Assembly: GCA_020696855.1 (NCBI GenBank)
Contig: JAJFMT010000021.1
Location: forward strand, 1-32,576
DNA from: Pseudobdellovibrio sp.
GTDB taxonomy: Bacteria > Bdellovibrionota > Bdellovibrionia > Bdellovibrionales > Bdellovibrionaceae
Length of the DNA: 32,576 nucleotides
Direction: 5' to 3'
Both the position numbers and the translations under genes were made by a program. Below, in pieces: positions 6,567 to 14,161 of the stretch (its first letter is position 1; every line of letters starts with the position of its first letter). A model generated the notes under the pieces. It was not told where the DNA came from. It made no database searches and worked only from the letters and a program-made list of their open reading frames with translations.

Positions 6567-7925
6567 ATGAGTTATACAACTATCAATCCCTACGATCAGT
6601 CTTTATTGCAAACCTACGATCATCACAGTTTGCAGGATTCTTTTAAAAAAATATCGGTCTTATCAGATCAACAAAAGATTTGGCGTAACAAGCCTGTGCA
6701 TGAAAGAGCTCTGGTTATAAGCCGCCTGGCCGGGATTCTAAGAAGCAAAAAAGAAGTTTTGGCAAAACAATGCATGCTGGAAATGGGGAAGCCGCTAAAG
6801 CAAGGCATTGCTGAAGTAGAGAAGTGTGCAAAAACTTTAGAGATGATCGGTACCATGGCTACCGAGCAACTTAAAAATCAAAAAATTGATGCGCATTATA
6901 CCGAAACGGTTCTTATACCTGAGCCGCACGGTCTAGTGTTCAGCATTCAGCCCTGGAACTTTCCGTACTGGCAGTTATTCAGAATGGCAGCATGCGCTTG
7001 GATGGCGGGAAACCTGGTTGTGCTGAAGCACGCAGAAGCGGTTTCAGGTTGTGCGCAGTTGATTGAAGAGGTGTGCGCTGAAACCGGAGAAGCTCTACTG
7101 GTGAATCTGCGGCTTACACACGACGATGCAGCAGCGGTGATCCGCTCACGGTGGGTTTCACTAGTGACGTTAACCGGTAGCACCCGTGCCGGGAAGCAAA
7201 TCGGAAAAGTCGCAGGTGAGGCCCTTAAAAAACAAGTGCTGGAACTTGGCGGATCAGACGCATACATCGTTATGCCTGACTGTGATATCGAAATTAGTGC
7301 CACTGCCTGCGCGCAAGCGCGCTTAACCAACTCAGGGCAGAGCTGCATTGCTGCGAAAAGATTTTTTGTTCATGAAAGCATTTATGACAAGTTCAGGCAT
7401 TTATTTTTACAGAATCTAAAAAAAGCAAAAGTGGGTCATCCTTCAGAAGCTGATGTGCAAATCGGGCCGATGGCTGCAAAAAAATTCGCTGATGAAATCA
7501 AAAGGCAAATCAATCTGGCGCTGGATACCGGCGCTGAATTTATTGAGGCTCAAGCTCCGTTCGAAAACCGCCCTGGGTTTGCACCGGTGGGAATATTAGA
7601 TTTCGGTACAAAGTTAAATGCTTTTGAAAACGAAGAAGTATTCGGGCCCGTGGCGTGCTTCTACAAATTTAAAAACGTAGATGATGTGGTAACGGCCGTT
7701 AATGAAGGCCCGTACGGGTTAGGCGGGGGAATTTATTCAACTGATGAAGCAGAAGCCTTGCGAATCGCTTCGTTGATGGAAGTGGGAACTTTTACAGTTA
7801 ATACCTGGGTTCAAAGTGATGCTCGCGTTCCCTTCGGCGGCCGCAAAGAGTCCGGACTGAGTTACGAATTAGGTTCAATGGGGCTTAATGAATTCGTTCA
7901 CTGGAAAGTCATCGGGCACAAATAA
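6567..7925 (+). CDS. NAD(P)-dependent succinate-semialdehyde dehydrogenase family protein
   Basis: A 452-residue aldehyde dehydrogenase, the usual length of the Sad/YneI-type succinate-semialdehyde dehydrogenases. Visible key parts: PWNFPYW (129-135) with oxyanion-hole N131, cofactor Lys in VVLKHAE (K154), the GSTRAGK turn near 204-210, the general base Glu in LELGGSD (E226), and the nucleophile in NSGQSC (C260). The C-terminus has the substrate-site block VPFGGRKESGLSYELG. The reaction would be oxidation of a semialdehyde (likely succinate semialdehyde) to the acid in the cytoplasm. AAGG seven bases before the ATG is a good ribosome site. The subgroup is judged from sequence style; exact substrate is less sure than the family. 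Confidence 0.9.
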   Translation: MSYTTINPYDQSLLQTYDHHSLQDSFKKISVLSDQQKIWRNKPVHERALVISRLAGILRSKKEVLAKQCMLEMGKPLKQGIAEVEKCAKTLEMIGTMATEQLKNQKIDAHYTETVLIPEPHGLVFSIQPWNFPYWQLFRMAACAWMAGNLVVLKHAEAVSGCAQLIEEVCAETGEALLVNLRLTHDDAAAVIRSRWVSLVTLTGSTRAGKQIGKVAGEALKKQVLELGGSDAYIVMPDCDIEISATACAQARLTNSGQSCIAAKRFFVHESIYDKFRHLFLQNLKKAKVGHPSEADVQIGPMAAKKFADEIKRQINLALDTGAEFIEAQAPFENRPGFAPVGILDFGTKLNAFENEEVFGPVACFYKFKNVDDVVTAVNEGPYGLGGGIYSTDEAEALRIASLMEVGTFTVNTWVQSDARVPFGGRKESGLSYELGSMGLNEFVHWKVIGHK

Positions 7926-7955
7926 AAAAAGCCGGGTACTCCCGGCTTTTTCTTT
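7926..7955. terminator. Bidirectional terminator between convergent genes
   Basis: AAAAAGCCGGG (ending 7936) pairs with CCCGGCTTTTT (7941-7951) around the loop TACT. The A tract on one side and T tract on the other allow use from both strands: it follows the dehydrogenase stop directly on plus and the V8-like protease stop on minus. Confidence 0.9.
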
Positions 7956-7975
7956 ATCTATCTTACTGTTAAATC

Positions 7976-8788
7976 TTACTGACCTAACATCGCTTTGATA
8001 GTCGGAGATGCTTCAACGATTTTCGTCATCAACACACCGGCGTTATCACCTTGAGTAGGTGTGCAACCGCCGTTTGTATGAACGCCAACCAATTGACCAA
8101 CGTTATCAAGAACGCCAGAGCCTGAGCTGCCTGGTTCTGTATCTAAATCACCGTAAGTCATGTAGTCAGTTCCGCGAGTCCCTTTACGAGTGCCGGCATC
8201 AACTTTTTTAGGAGTGCCAGATGGATGCTGAATGATTGTCAAAACGTGACCGAGTTCAACTTCGTTTCCGCTGATCGGAGTGAAGCCGTAAGTTGCGCCA
8301 GGAGTTCCTTCTAATTTAAGGATCGCGAAATCAAGTCCGTTGAGAGCTTGCTCAACAACTTCGATGATTTTTACGTGATCTTGTGTTTGTAAATCAGTTG
8401 AACCGCGAACTTTTTGGTAATTGAAAACAGCGAAGTCATTTAAAGTTGTGCTGTCGATACAGTGAGCCGCAGTTAAGAAAAGGTTTTCAGAAATTAATGT
8501 GCCTGTGCAGTACTTGCTTGAAGAGGTAGGAGTGCCGTACGCCAAAGCTGCTACTTTAGATTCATGCTTAGCAACGAATTCAACCGGTTGTCCGCGTGAA
8601 CCGTCGTATTCAGCAACGTGTTGTAAATTGTTAGTTCCGCAAATGCTTTCAGCTGTTAATAAGCGGTCTACAACATAAGTTTTAGGATTGCTCATCTTGC
8701 GCAAGAAAGCCGGATTAGCTGCTAAAACTGAATGTCCTGTAACAGTAGCGAGTACAAGTGCTGCGATAGTTTTGATAGAAATTTTCAT
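7976..8788 (-). CDS. Secreted trypsin/V8-like serine endopeptidase
   Basis: A 270-residue chymotrypsin-fold protease with a Sec signal peptide (MKISIKTIAALVLATVTG, cleavage near VLA-AN, residue 23). The catalytic triad is complete: H109 in LTAAHC, D153 in LDFAILKLE and S222 in PGSSGSG. TAAHC and the late TEPGSSGSG block resemble glutamyl endopeptidase (V8) and related secreted proteases. The region between signal and domain (about 24-70) may be a pro-segment. The minus-strand ribosome site is GAGGGGGA a few bases before the ATG. It neighbours a subtilisin-like protease on the same strand, suggesting a pair of exported degradative enzymes, though 187 bases separate them. Confidence 0.93.
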   Translation of the reverse strand: MKISIKTIAALVLATVTGHSVLAANPAFLRKMSNPKTYVVDRLLTAESICGTNNLQHVAEYDGSRGQPVEFVAKHESKVAALAYGTPTSSSKYCTGTLISENLFLTAAHCIDSTTLNDFAVFNYQKVRGSTDLQTQDHVKIIEVVEQALNGLDFAILKLEGTPGATYGFTPISGNEVELGHVLTIIQHPSGTPKKVDAGTRKGTRGTDYMTYGDLDTEPGSSGSGVLDNVGQLVGVHTNGGCTPTQGDNAGVLMTKIVEASPTIKAMLGQ

Positions 8789-8931
8789 TGAATTTCCCCC
8801 TCGTTTAAAAGCCTAGTCAAAAGTCTAGGTTATTCAATGAAAAAAAAGAGGGTAATTGAAAATAGTTAAAATAAGACCAGATGCGTAACACCCTGAAAAC
8901 CCGTTCCAGACACGCAAACCCGGGTGTTCCA

Positions 8932-8950
8932 AAAGTGGCTGGCACTTTTT
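8932..8950 (-). terminator. Hairpin downstream of the subtilisin-like gene, weak terminator
   Basis: On the minus strand AAAAAGTG and CACTTTT form a seven-base stem around CCAGC, 26 bases after the protease stop at 8976. The T run after the stem is only four bases, so termination is likely partial. The same 15-base sequence recurs inverted inside the upstream coding region (see 9055-9069). Confidence 0.45.
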
Positions 8951-9069
8951 AAATTCGCTTTTCGGACCGGATTAATTACGGGTTGGCAGAAGAAAGCAAC
9001 GCCATCTGAAAACGGGTCTTTCCCACTAGAGATTTATTGAATTTTGCCTCTTTCAAAAGTGCCAGCCAC
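8935..9069. repeat. 15-bp inverted repeat joining the 3' coding end to the downstream hairpin
   Basis: GTGGCTGGCACTTTT at 8935-8949 is the exact reverse complement of AAAAGTGCCAGCCAC at 9055-9069. The second copy codes for the segment WLALL of the protease, the first lies after its stop codon, with 105 bases between them. Confidence 0.75.
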
Positions 9070-9941
9070 CCTTTTTCGGGGTTCTCTGCTGAACCTGTTT
9101 CCCAGAGTTTTAGAGCTAGCGCTCCAGTAACAAAAGCGGTGGATTGCGACGTGCCGCTCATAAAACCGAATTTGTTGCCGGGCATTGTGGAAAACACCTG
9201 TTGGCCCGGAGCAGCTAAGTCGATGCTGTTCTGTCCGTAATTACTGAAACTCATGAGCTCTCCGGTTTTATCGGTGGCGGCGACCGAAATTATATTAGGT
9301 AACCTGTAGTTGGCCGGGTAGTAGCCCATGATATCGGTATTCTTGTTATTGTTTCCTGCAGCGGCCACAACAAAAATGTGGCGGCGGTTAGCCTCCTGGA
9401 GCGCAGAGAGTTCTGCTCGGCTTGGCAAAGAACCGCCGCCGGAATAGTTGATGACCTGAGCCCCCATCTTGATCGCGTAGTGCATGGCCTTCACGGTATT
9501 TTCAATGTTCTGGCTGTCACTTGATTCCGCGTCGTAATACTTCAGGATCATCAACCGAATTTTCGGCTTATTGTTTTGAAAAGGAGATTTGCTGGATTCA
9601 TTTTTTATTATCCCCGATATGTGTGTCCCATGCCCCATCGAATCCAGCAAATCGTTGGTGTTCGAAACAAAATTCCATCCATGGAGGTCATCGGCATATC
9701 CATTGCCATCATCATCAATACCATTGGTACTTTTATCCCGTCCCCAGCGGTCAGTGCCGGTTTCTCCGGGATTAGTCCAAATATAATTTTTTAATTCTTT
9801 GTGATTAATATCAGTGCCGGTGTCGATCACCGCCACAGTCACGGGTTTGCGGAGGTCGGGCAGAGCTTGATCTTTTTTAATGGCTGCGAAATTTTTTTGA
9901 GCTGTGAGCAAAAGAATACCCGCGATGAATGATTTCTTCAT
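8976..9941 (-). CDS. Secreted S8 family (subtilisin-like) serine protease
   Basis: A 321-residue subtilase. A signal peptide covers about residues 1-19 (MKKSFIAGILLLTAQKNFA). The triad is complete: D40 in VAVIDTGT, H104 in SMGHGTHISG, S265 in SGTSQSTAF. An acidic GIDDDGNGYADD segment (74-85) looks like a calcium loop of the kind seen in many secreted subtilases. Almost no propeptide is visible between the signal and the catalytic domain, which begins near residue 33; that is short for the family. The ribosome site GGGGAGGG lies five bases before ATG 9941. The product should act in the periplasm or outside the cell as an endopeptidase. Confidence 0.94.
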   Translation of the reverse strand: MKKSFIAGILLLTAQKNFAAIKKDQALPDLRKPVTVAVIDTGTDINHKELKNYIWTNPGETGTDRWGRDKSTNGIDDDGNGYADDLHGWNFVSNTNDLLDSMGHGTHISGIIKNESSKSPFQNNKPKIRLMILKYYDAESSDSQNIENTVKAMHYAIKMGAQVINYSGGGSLPSRAELSALQEANRRHIFVVAAAGNNNKNTDIMGYYPANYRLPNIISVAATDKTGELMSFSNYGQNSIDLAAPGQQVFSTMPGNKFGFMSGTSQSTAFVTGALALKLWETGSAENPEKGWLALLKEAKFNKSLVGKTRFQMALLSSANP

Positions 9942-10064
9942 TCAAACCCTCCCCAGAGTTTAATTTTTTCGTTATTCCGTAATAAGCTTCGTGATACCTA
10001 AGTGAGGATTCACAAGAGCAAGCGGCGGGCCATCTCGATTACAGCGTAGTTTTATTCTGACGAC

Positions 10065-10100
10065 TGTCTAAGGTGTAACCTGTATACAAATCCTTAGACA
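10065..10100. repeat. 9-bp inverted repeat with 18-base spacer
   Basis: TGTCTAAGG (10065-10073) pairs exactly with CCTTAGACA (10092-10100). The spacer contains GTATAC. There is no T tract, so it is not a terminator; it may be an operator or an RNA hairpin in the upstream region of the protease gene. Confidence 0.6.
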
Positions 10101-10140
10101 CCCCAGTTCGGCTTTACAGTGACTTTATCGGCACGCTCGC

Positions 10141-10341
10141 TTTTTTCCTTTCTTTCTTTTTGGAAGTATTTTTGGCTTTCTTCCCCTTCGAAAAACGCTC
10201 AGACAATGACGTTTGGCATAGCTTGCAGTTCTTGCCACGCCCTCCGGTCCACTCAAAGACGCAAGCTGATGCCAAGCCGAACTCGGTTTTTCGAAGGGGA
10301 AGAAAGCCAAAAATACTTCCAAAAAGAAAGAAAGGAAAAAA
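10141..10341. repeat. Long hairpin: 56-bp perfect inverted repeat with partly paired centre
   Basis: Bases 10141-10196 are the exact reverse complement of 10286-10341. The 89-base centre pairs further: TTGGCAT-AGCTTGC (10213-10226) matches GCAAGCTGATGCCAA (10261-10275) with one bulge, leaving a 34-base tip. Outside the perfect arms the symmetry continues for several bases with a mismatch. CTTTA occurs at 10123-10127 and 10351-10355, a possible five-base target duplication that would bound a 223-base element, but such a short match may be chance. No transposase is encoded. It could be a MITE-like non-autonomous element. Confidence 0.85.
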
Positions 10342-10364
10342 GGGAGCGGTCTTTAACTCCCTTT
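10336..10364 (-). terminator. Rho-independent terminator of the GGDEF gene
   Basis: On the minus strand AAAGGGAG (complement of 10357-10364) pairs with CTCCCTTT (complement of 10339-10346) around a ten-base loop and runs into six T. It lies 34 bases after the GGDEF stop codon and overlaps the outer edge of the long inverted repeat. Confidence 0.85.
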
Positions 10365-10397
10365 AAACAGTACTGTGATGCTAATCATCTTGTGCGA

Positions 10398-11516
10398 CTA
10401 GGCGGCTTTTGGTTTTGTGCTTGTTGAAGCTAATGTGAATTTGTTTCGGCCTGTGTTTTTTGAGTTGTATAGGGCTGTGTCGGCTCGTTTTAGCCAGTCG
10501 GCTATTTTTTCGTTTTCTTGTAATTGGGCTATGCCCATTGAGACTGTGAATTTAATTGCGTGGTCGCCTATGACGAAGGCTTCGTTTCTGACGATGGCGT
10601 TCAGCGCTTCAGCTCTTGCCACGCATTGTTCGATGCTGTGGTTCGGCAGTACAACCACGAACTCTTCGCCGCCTACACGGGCTACCATTTCTTCTTCTTT
10701 AAAGAAAACCGTTTTTAGGATGCGTACACATTCCTTTAAAACGTAGTCGCCGGCATCGTGGCCGTAGACGTCGTTGATCTTTTTAAAGAAGTCGATATCA
10801 AGAATTACGATGCTTAACGGCGCTTTGCTGATCTCGTGCATGTGAACGAGTTTTTTCATGTACTCGTCAAAGGCGCGGCGGTTGCTGGCGTTTGTCAGGT
10901 GATCTGTGTTCAGGCTGGAGTTTGCATCCATCAGTTGTTTTTTGATGGTCTCCATATTCTTTTTTACGTTGATGATTCGTTTTTGACGCAAATCATTTTT
11001 TTGATTCTGGTACTCAACATACGAATTAATAAACTCACGGGACTTCTGGCGTAAGGTTTCAATTGAGTTAGCCTCAACTGCTTCCTTTAAATCTTTCAGT
11101 TGATTGCCCATCTGCTTTTCTTTAGTGGTTTCGAATTTGATGTCTTCACTTAAGTGATCAGCGAAATCCCAGACGATGCGCTTAAAGTCGTCGAAGGTGT
11201 TTTGAATATAGGTGTACTCATCAATGCGGTAGCTTGAAAAGAACTGGCGCAGTTCGAACAGATTTTTTTCGAGCTCTTTTCCTTCAGACTCAACAATGGC
11301 CTTTGCAAGATTATCAAGTTTGTCGCGGACTTTCCTGATGGAGTGGTTCTCAATTTCGAATAAGTGTTTATTGTAAGTGTCGATGAGATAAAGCAACGTG
11401 GCTTTCTCTTCGTTAACGATCGGAAGATGATTAGTTGTGTCTGCTCCGGATTTGCTAAAGCTAACATCCAGCTGTTGTAACAGCTTAACGACCCATTGTT
11501 TCAAAACGTCCTCCAT
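10398..11516 (-). CDS. GGDEF domain protein, probable diguanylate cyclase
   Basis: A 372-residue cytoplasmic protein. Residues 1-200 are helical and contain long charged stretches, probably a coiled-coil sensory or dimerising part. Residues about 203-365 form a GGDEF domain: LTDHLTNASNRRAF-type entry near 204-215, DIDFFKKIND (240-249) for metal and GTP, and the active-site loop GGEEF at 282-286. GGEEF is a functional variant, so synthesis of cyclic di-GMP from two GTP is expected. The inhibitory RxxD site normally five residues ahead is KEEE here, so product inhibition at an I-site is unlikely. No transmembrane helix is seen. ATG 11516 is used; a GGA lies a few bases upstream. A strong terminator follows, so the gene looks monocistronic. 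Confidence 0.92.
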   Translation of the reverse strand: MEDVLKQWVVKLLQQLDVSFSKSGADTTNHLPIVNEEKATLLYLIDTYNKHLFEIENHSIRKVRDKLDNLAKAIVESEGKELEKNLFELRQFFSSYRIDEYTYIQNTFDDFKRIVWDFADHLSEDIKFETTKEKQMGNQLKDLKEAVEANSIETLRQKSREFINSYVEYQNQKNDLRQKRIINVKKNMETIKKQLMDANSSLNTDHLTNASNRRAFDEYMKKLVHMHEISKAPLSIVILDIDFFKKINDVYGHDAGDYVLKECVRILKTVFFKEEEMVARVGGEEFVVVLPNHSIEQCVARAEALNAIVRNEAFVIGDHAIKFTVSMGIAQLQENEKIADWLKRADTALYNSKNTGRNKFTLASTSTKPKAA

Positions 11517-11660
11517 GCATGGTCCGTAATAACTTGAAAACTTAGATATTAATTCGGTTTTTTCGACATTAAACTTAAAAGAAATCCCGCCTGAAACCGC
11601 GCTCGGTTCAGAATGAGAGGATAGTTTTCACGAGTGAAAAAAAGCTATTCAAAAAACTGT

Positions 11661-11673
11661 GGACTTTAAGTCC
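11661..11673. promoter_or_regulatory. 13-bp palindrome upstream of the MFS gene
   Basis: GGACTT-T-AAGTCC is a perfect palindrome around one base, ending 20 bases before the proposed ATG of the transporter. The position fits a repressor site or an RNA hairpin close to the start codon. No neighbouring regulator gene is visible. Confidence 0.4.
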
Positions 11674-11693
11674 CATTGTCCCATAATAAAACG

Positions 11694-12929
11694 ATGGAAA
11701 AATCTCAAAAAGCCAAGTCAGTAAAATTTATTTTTACCACGATTGTACTTGAAATGATGGGCATCGGGCTTCTGATACCGGTGCTGCCGGATGTGATTCG
11801 GAAATTCGTGCATACAGAGCAAGAGATCAACCATTATTTCGGTTACTTTGTTGCGACTTATGCGCTGATGCAGTTTTTTGCTTCGCCGATATTGGGCGGA
11901 CTCTCAGATAAATTCGGCCGTAGACCGGTTTTATTGTCATCATTGTTCGGAGCTGCGCTGGATTACCTGTTCATGGCCTTTGCTCCTACGCTTGGTTTGC
12001 TGTTCGTTGGAAGAATTATTTCAGGGCTTACCGGTGCGGCCATTTCGGTTGCGAACTCGTACATGGCTGATATTTCCGATGATACGAACCGCGCCGCTAA
12101 CTTTGGCTTAATCGGTGCCGCTTTCGGAATCGGATTTGTTGTGGGGCCGCTATTGGGCGGGTTCCTCGGACATGTTGACCCGATTGCCCCGTTTATCGGA
12201 GCTGCGATTTTGAATCTCATCAATTTCGGATTCGGCTATTTTGTTCTGCCTGAATCATTAGACGAAGCTCACCGAAGAGAACTTGATTATAATAAGCTGA
12301 ATCCGTTTTCATCTTTATCAAAACTATTAGAACAAAAGCATCTTCTGGTTTTCATCTGCGTATATGGACTGATCTTTTTGGCAGGACAGGTTCACCCCAG
12401 CATATGGACACTTTACACGGAATACAAATTCGGCTGGAAGCCGCTTGAAGTCGGGCTTTCGTTAAGTGTTGTGGGAATTGTTTTCGGCTTTAGCCAGGCT
12501 GTGCTGACAAAAAAACTTGTAGCCAAGTGGGGAGAAGTAAAAGCTCTTAAAATCGGAATGGCCTTCTACGTACTTGGTTATTTGTTGTTTGCTCTCGTCA
12601 CGCAAGGGTGGATGACTTATCTTGTGATCGCGGGCACATGCTTGTCGGGCCTTTCTAACCCTTGCCTGCAGTCGATGATGACAAGGCAAGTTCACCCGAG
12701 CCGCCAGGGTGAATTGCAGGGCGGATTGGTTTCGGTTACGAGTATCGCCTGCATTTTGGCGCCGCTTTTATATTCGAACGCCTTTAATTGGGCAACACAT
12801 GCTGGATTTAAAACCGATTTAAGCGGCCTACCGTATTTAATTGCTGCAGCAATTGTTTTTGTCAGTTGGATTTTGCTGATGAAAACGCTAAATAAGCCTG
12901 ATGCAAGACAGTTCAACCCGGTTCTATAG
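11694..12929 (+). CDS. MFS drug-efflux transporter, TetA-like
   Basis: A 411-residue inner-membrane protein with about twelve hydrophobic helices. The MFS motif A is clear in the loop after helix II (GGLSDKFGRRPVLL, about residues 67-80), and the motif C-like stretch GAAFGIGFVVGPLLGG lies in helix V, the mark of drug/proton antiporters of the Tet(A)/Bcr type. Substrate cannot be read from the sequence. ATG 11694 is preferred; an in-frame TTG at 11676 would add six residues, and neither has a good ribosome site. A 13-bp palindrome lies just upstream. The 3' end overlaps the next gene by 29 bases, so the two are translated from one RNA. Confidence 0.88.
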   Translation: MEKSQKAKSVKFIFTTIVLEMMGIGLLIPVLPDVIRKFVHTEQEINHYFGYFVATYALMQFFASPILGGLSDKFGRRPVLLSSLFGAALDYLFMAFAPTLGLLFVGRIISGLTGAAISVANSYMADISDDTNRAANFGLIGAAFGIGFVVGPLLGGFLGHVDPIAPFIGAAILNLINFGFGYFVLPESLDEAHRRELDYNKLNPFSSLSKLLEQKHLLVFICVYGLIFLAGQVHPSIWTLYTEYKFGWKPLEVGLSLSVVGIVFGFSQAVLTKKLVAKWGEVKALKIGMAFYVLGYLLFALVTQGWMTYLVIAGTCLSGLSNPCLQSMMTRQVHPSRQGELQGGLVSVTSIACILAPLLYSNAFNWATHAGFKTDLSGLPYLIAAAIVFVSWILLMKTLNKPDARQFNPVL

Positions 12930-13560
12930 GCACTACAAAAATAAACCTTATCGTCTGTTAGGCACAGTCAGGCATTCTGAAACCTTAGAAGAAATGGCGC
13001 TGTACGAAACTCTGTATGAAAACGATCTGGGCCGCCTATGGGTAAGACCCAAAGACATGTTTTTTGAAAATGTCGAAATCGACGGAGTCATCAAGCCGCG
13101 TTTTGAAAAAATTAAATTCGAGTTCGCCACCTATCATTCACTTTCACAGGAACTGGTGGCAGAGATCAGCGCACTTTACGAAGTTTGTTTTCAGAAAGCT
13201 TTGCGTCCGCAAAAAATTGAAGGGATTCAGGCGATGCACAAATCCATCGTGCTGGTTGTGTGCAGAGAAAAGAACCGTTTGATCGGCTTCAAGCTGGGCT
13301 ACGGTAAAGACGGCGACACGTTTTACTCATGGGTGGGTTGTGTGCACCCGGAGTTCCGCGAACTGGGCATCGCAGGCGAGCTGATGGGAATGCAGCATAA
13401 AGAGTGTGTGAACGCGAATTACAAAAAGATTGAAACGCGTACGCGCAATGAGTTTACATCGATGCTGCGCCTGAATTTAAAAAATGGCTTTAAAATTACC
13501 GGCACTCTTTTCAGCGATTCCGGTAAAATGAATATTGTTATGGAAAAACTTTTAAACTAG
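12901..13560 (+). CDS. DUF1653-GNAT fusion protein
   Basis: A 219-residue protein with two parts. Residues about 8-55 match DUF1653 (FYRHYKNKPYRLLGTVRHSE, then ALYETLYEN and LWVRPKDMF), a small beta-rich domain of unknown role. Residues about 73-218 are a GNAT acyltransferase: the acetyl-CoA loop is RELGIA (153-158) after the strand SWVGCVHPEF, and the conserved late block LRLNLKNGFK follows. The acyl acceptor is unknown. The ATG lies 29 bases inside the MFS gene in another frame, indicating translational coupling. The protein could modify a small molecule exported by the neighbour; that is inference only. Confidence 0.8.
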   Translation: MQDSSTRFYRHYKNKPYRLLGTVRHSETLEEMALYETLYENDLGRLWVRPKDMFFENVEIDGVIKPRFEKIKFEFATYHSLSQELVAEISALYEVCFQKALRPQKIEGIQAMHKSIVLVVCREKNRLIGFKLGYGKDGDTFYSWVGCVHPEFRELGIAGELMGMQHKECVNANYKKIETRTRNEFTSMLRLNLKNGFKITGTLFSDSGKMNIVMEKLLN

Positions 13561-13568
13561 AGGTTCAG

Positions 13569-14156
13569 ATGAAACTATTTTTAATGACTTTTATTTTCGG
13601 TTCAGTAGTTTTCGCTCAAAGCGCTATCGTCGGTCAGTGGAAAACAATTGATGATGAAACAGGAAAACCTAAATCGATCATCGAGATTTTTGAAAAAGAC
13701 GGCGTTTATAACGGCCGCATCGTCAGATTATTCCGCGAGCCTACAGAAGACCAAAACCCGAAATGTGATAAATGTTCCGGAGATAAAAAAGACCAGCCGG
13801 TCTTAGGAATGCAGAATTTAGTCGGCCTAAAAAAAGATTCCGACACTCAATGGTCAGGCGGGGAGATTTTAGATCCTAAAAACGGTAAGACTTATTCTTG
13901 CAAAGCTGAAGTCATTGACGGCGGAAAGAAGCTGAAACTTCGCGGCTTCATCGGATTTTCACTTATTGGCCGCACTCAAACCTGGGAGAGAGTCGAAGCT
14001 GAAGCTGCAACTGGCGCACAGTCAGTAAAAGCAGATGCAACGAATGCCCCTGCAGCAGAGGCTTCACAGCCGGCTTCAGGCGATACAAGCGCAAAGCCTG
14101 AAACCGTTAAAGCGACCCCTTCTGCAAAGAAGCCTGCTGATAAAAAGAAAAAATAA
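13569..14156 (+). CDS. DUF2147 domain exported protein
   Basis: A 195-residue protein with a Sec signal peptide (MKLFLMTFIFGSVVFA, cleavage near residue 16). Residues about 18-140 are a DUF2147 domain: IVGQWKTIDDETGKPKSII at the start, CDKCSGD, WSGGEILDPKNGKTYSCK, and LRGFIGFSLIGRTQTWER at the end. The domain is a small beta-barrel found in periplasmic proteins; its ligand is not known. The last 50 residues are an Ala/Pro/Thr-rich, then Lys-rich tail. GAGG lies five bases before the ATG, and only eight bases separate it from the DUF1653-GNAT stop, so it belongs to the same transcript as the MFS gene. It ends five bases before a convergent GNAT gene. Confidence 0.88.
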   Translation: MKLFLMTFIFGSVVFAQSAIVGQWKTIDDETGKPKSIIEIFEKDGVYNGRIVRLFREPTEDQNPKCDKCSGDKKDQPVLGMQNLVGLKKDSDTQWSGGEILDPKNGKTYSCKAEVIDGGKKLKLRGFIGFSLIGRTQTWERVEAEAATGAQSVKADATNAPAAEASQPASGDTSAKPETVKATPSAKKPADKKKK

Positions 14157-14161
14157 TTCTG

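Larger units (their letters stand above)
9942..10397. other. 456-base non-coding region between the protease and GGDEF genes
   Basis: No convincing gene is present. From the left it holds the leader and promoter area of the subtilisin-like gene, a nine-base-stem hairpin (10065-10100), the long inverted repeat (10141-10341) and the terminator of the GGDEF gene (10336-10364). Open frames here run through the inverted repeat and give near-identical peptides from both strands, so they are artefacts of symmetry. Confidence 0.8.

Noticed and set aside
10141..10341. Integron attC site
   Set aside because: The arms are perfect over 56 bases and there are no core sites of the RYYYAAC/GTTRRRY form at the ends; no integrase is nearby.
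10125..10366. Short ORFs on both strands sharing the peptide start MEVFLAFFPFEK
   Set aside because: They lie in the two arms of a perfect inverted repeat, so the same peptide appears on both strands through symmetry. No ribosome site or homology supports them.
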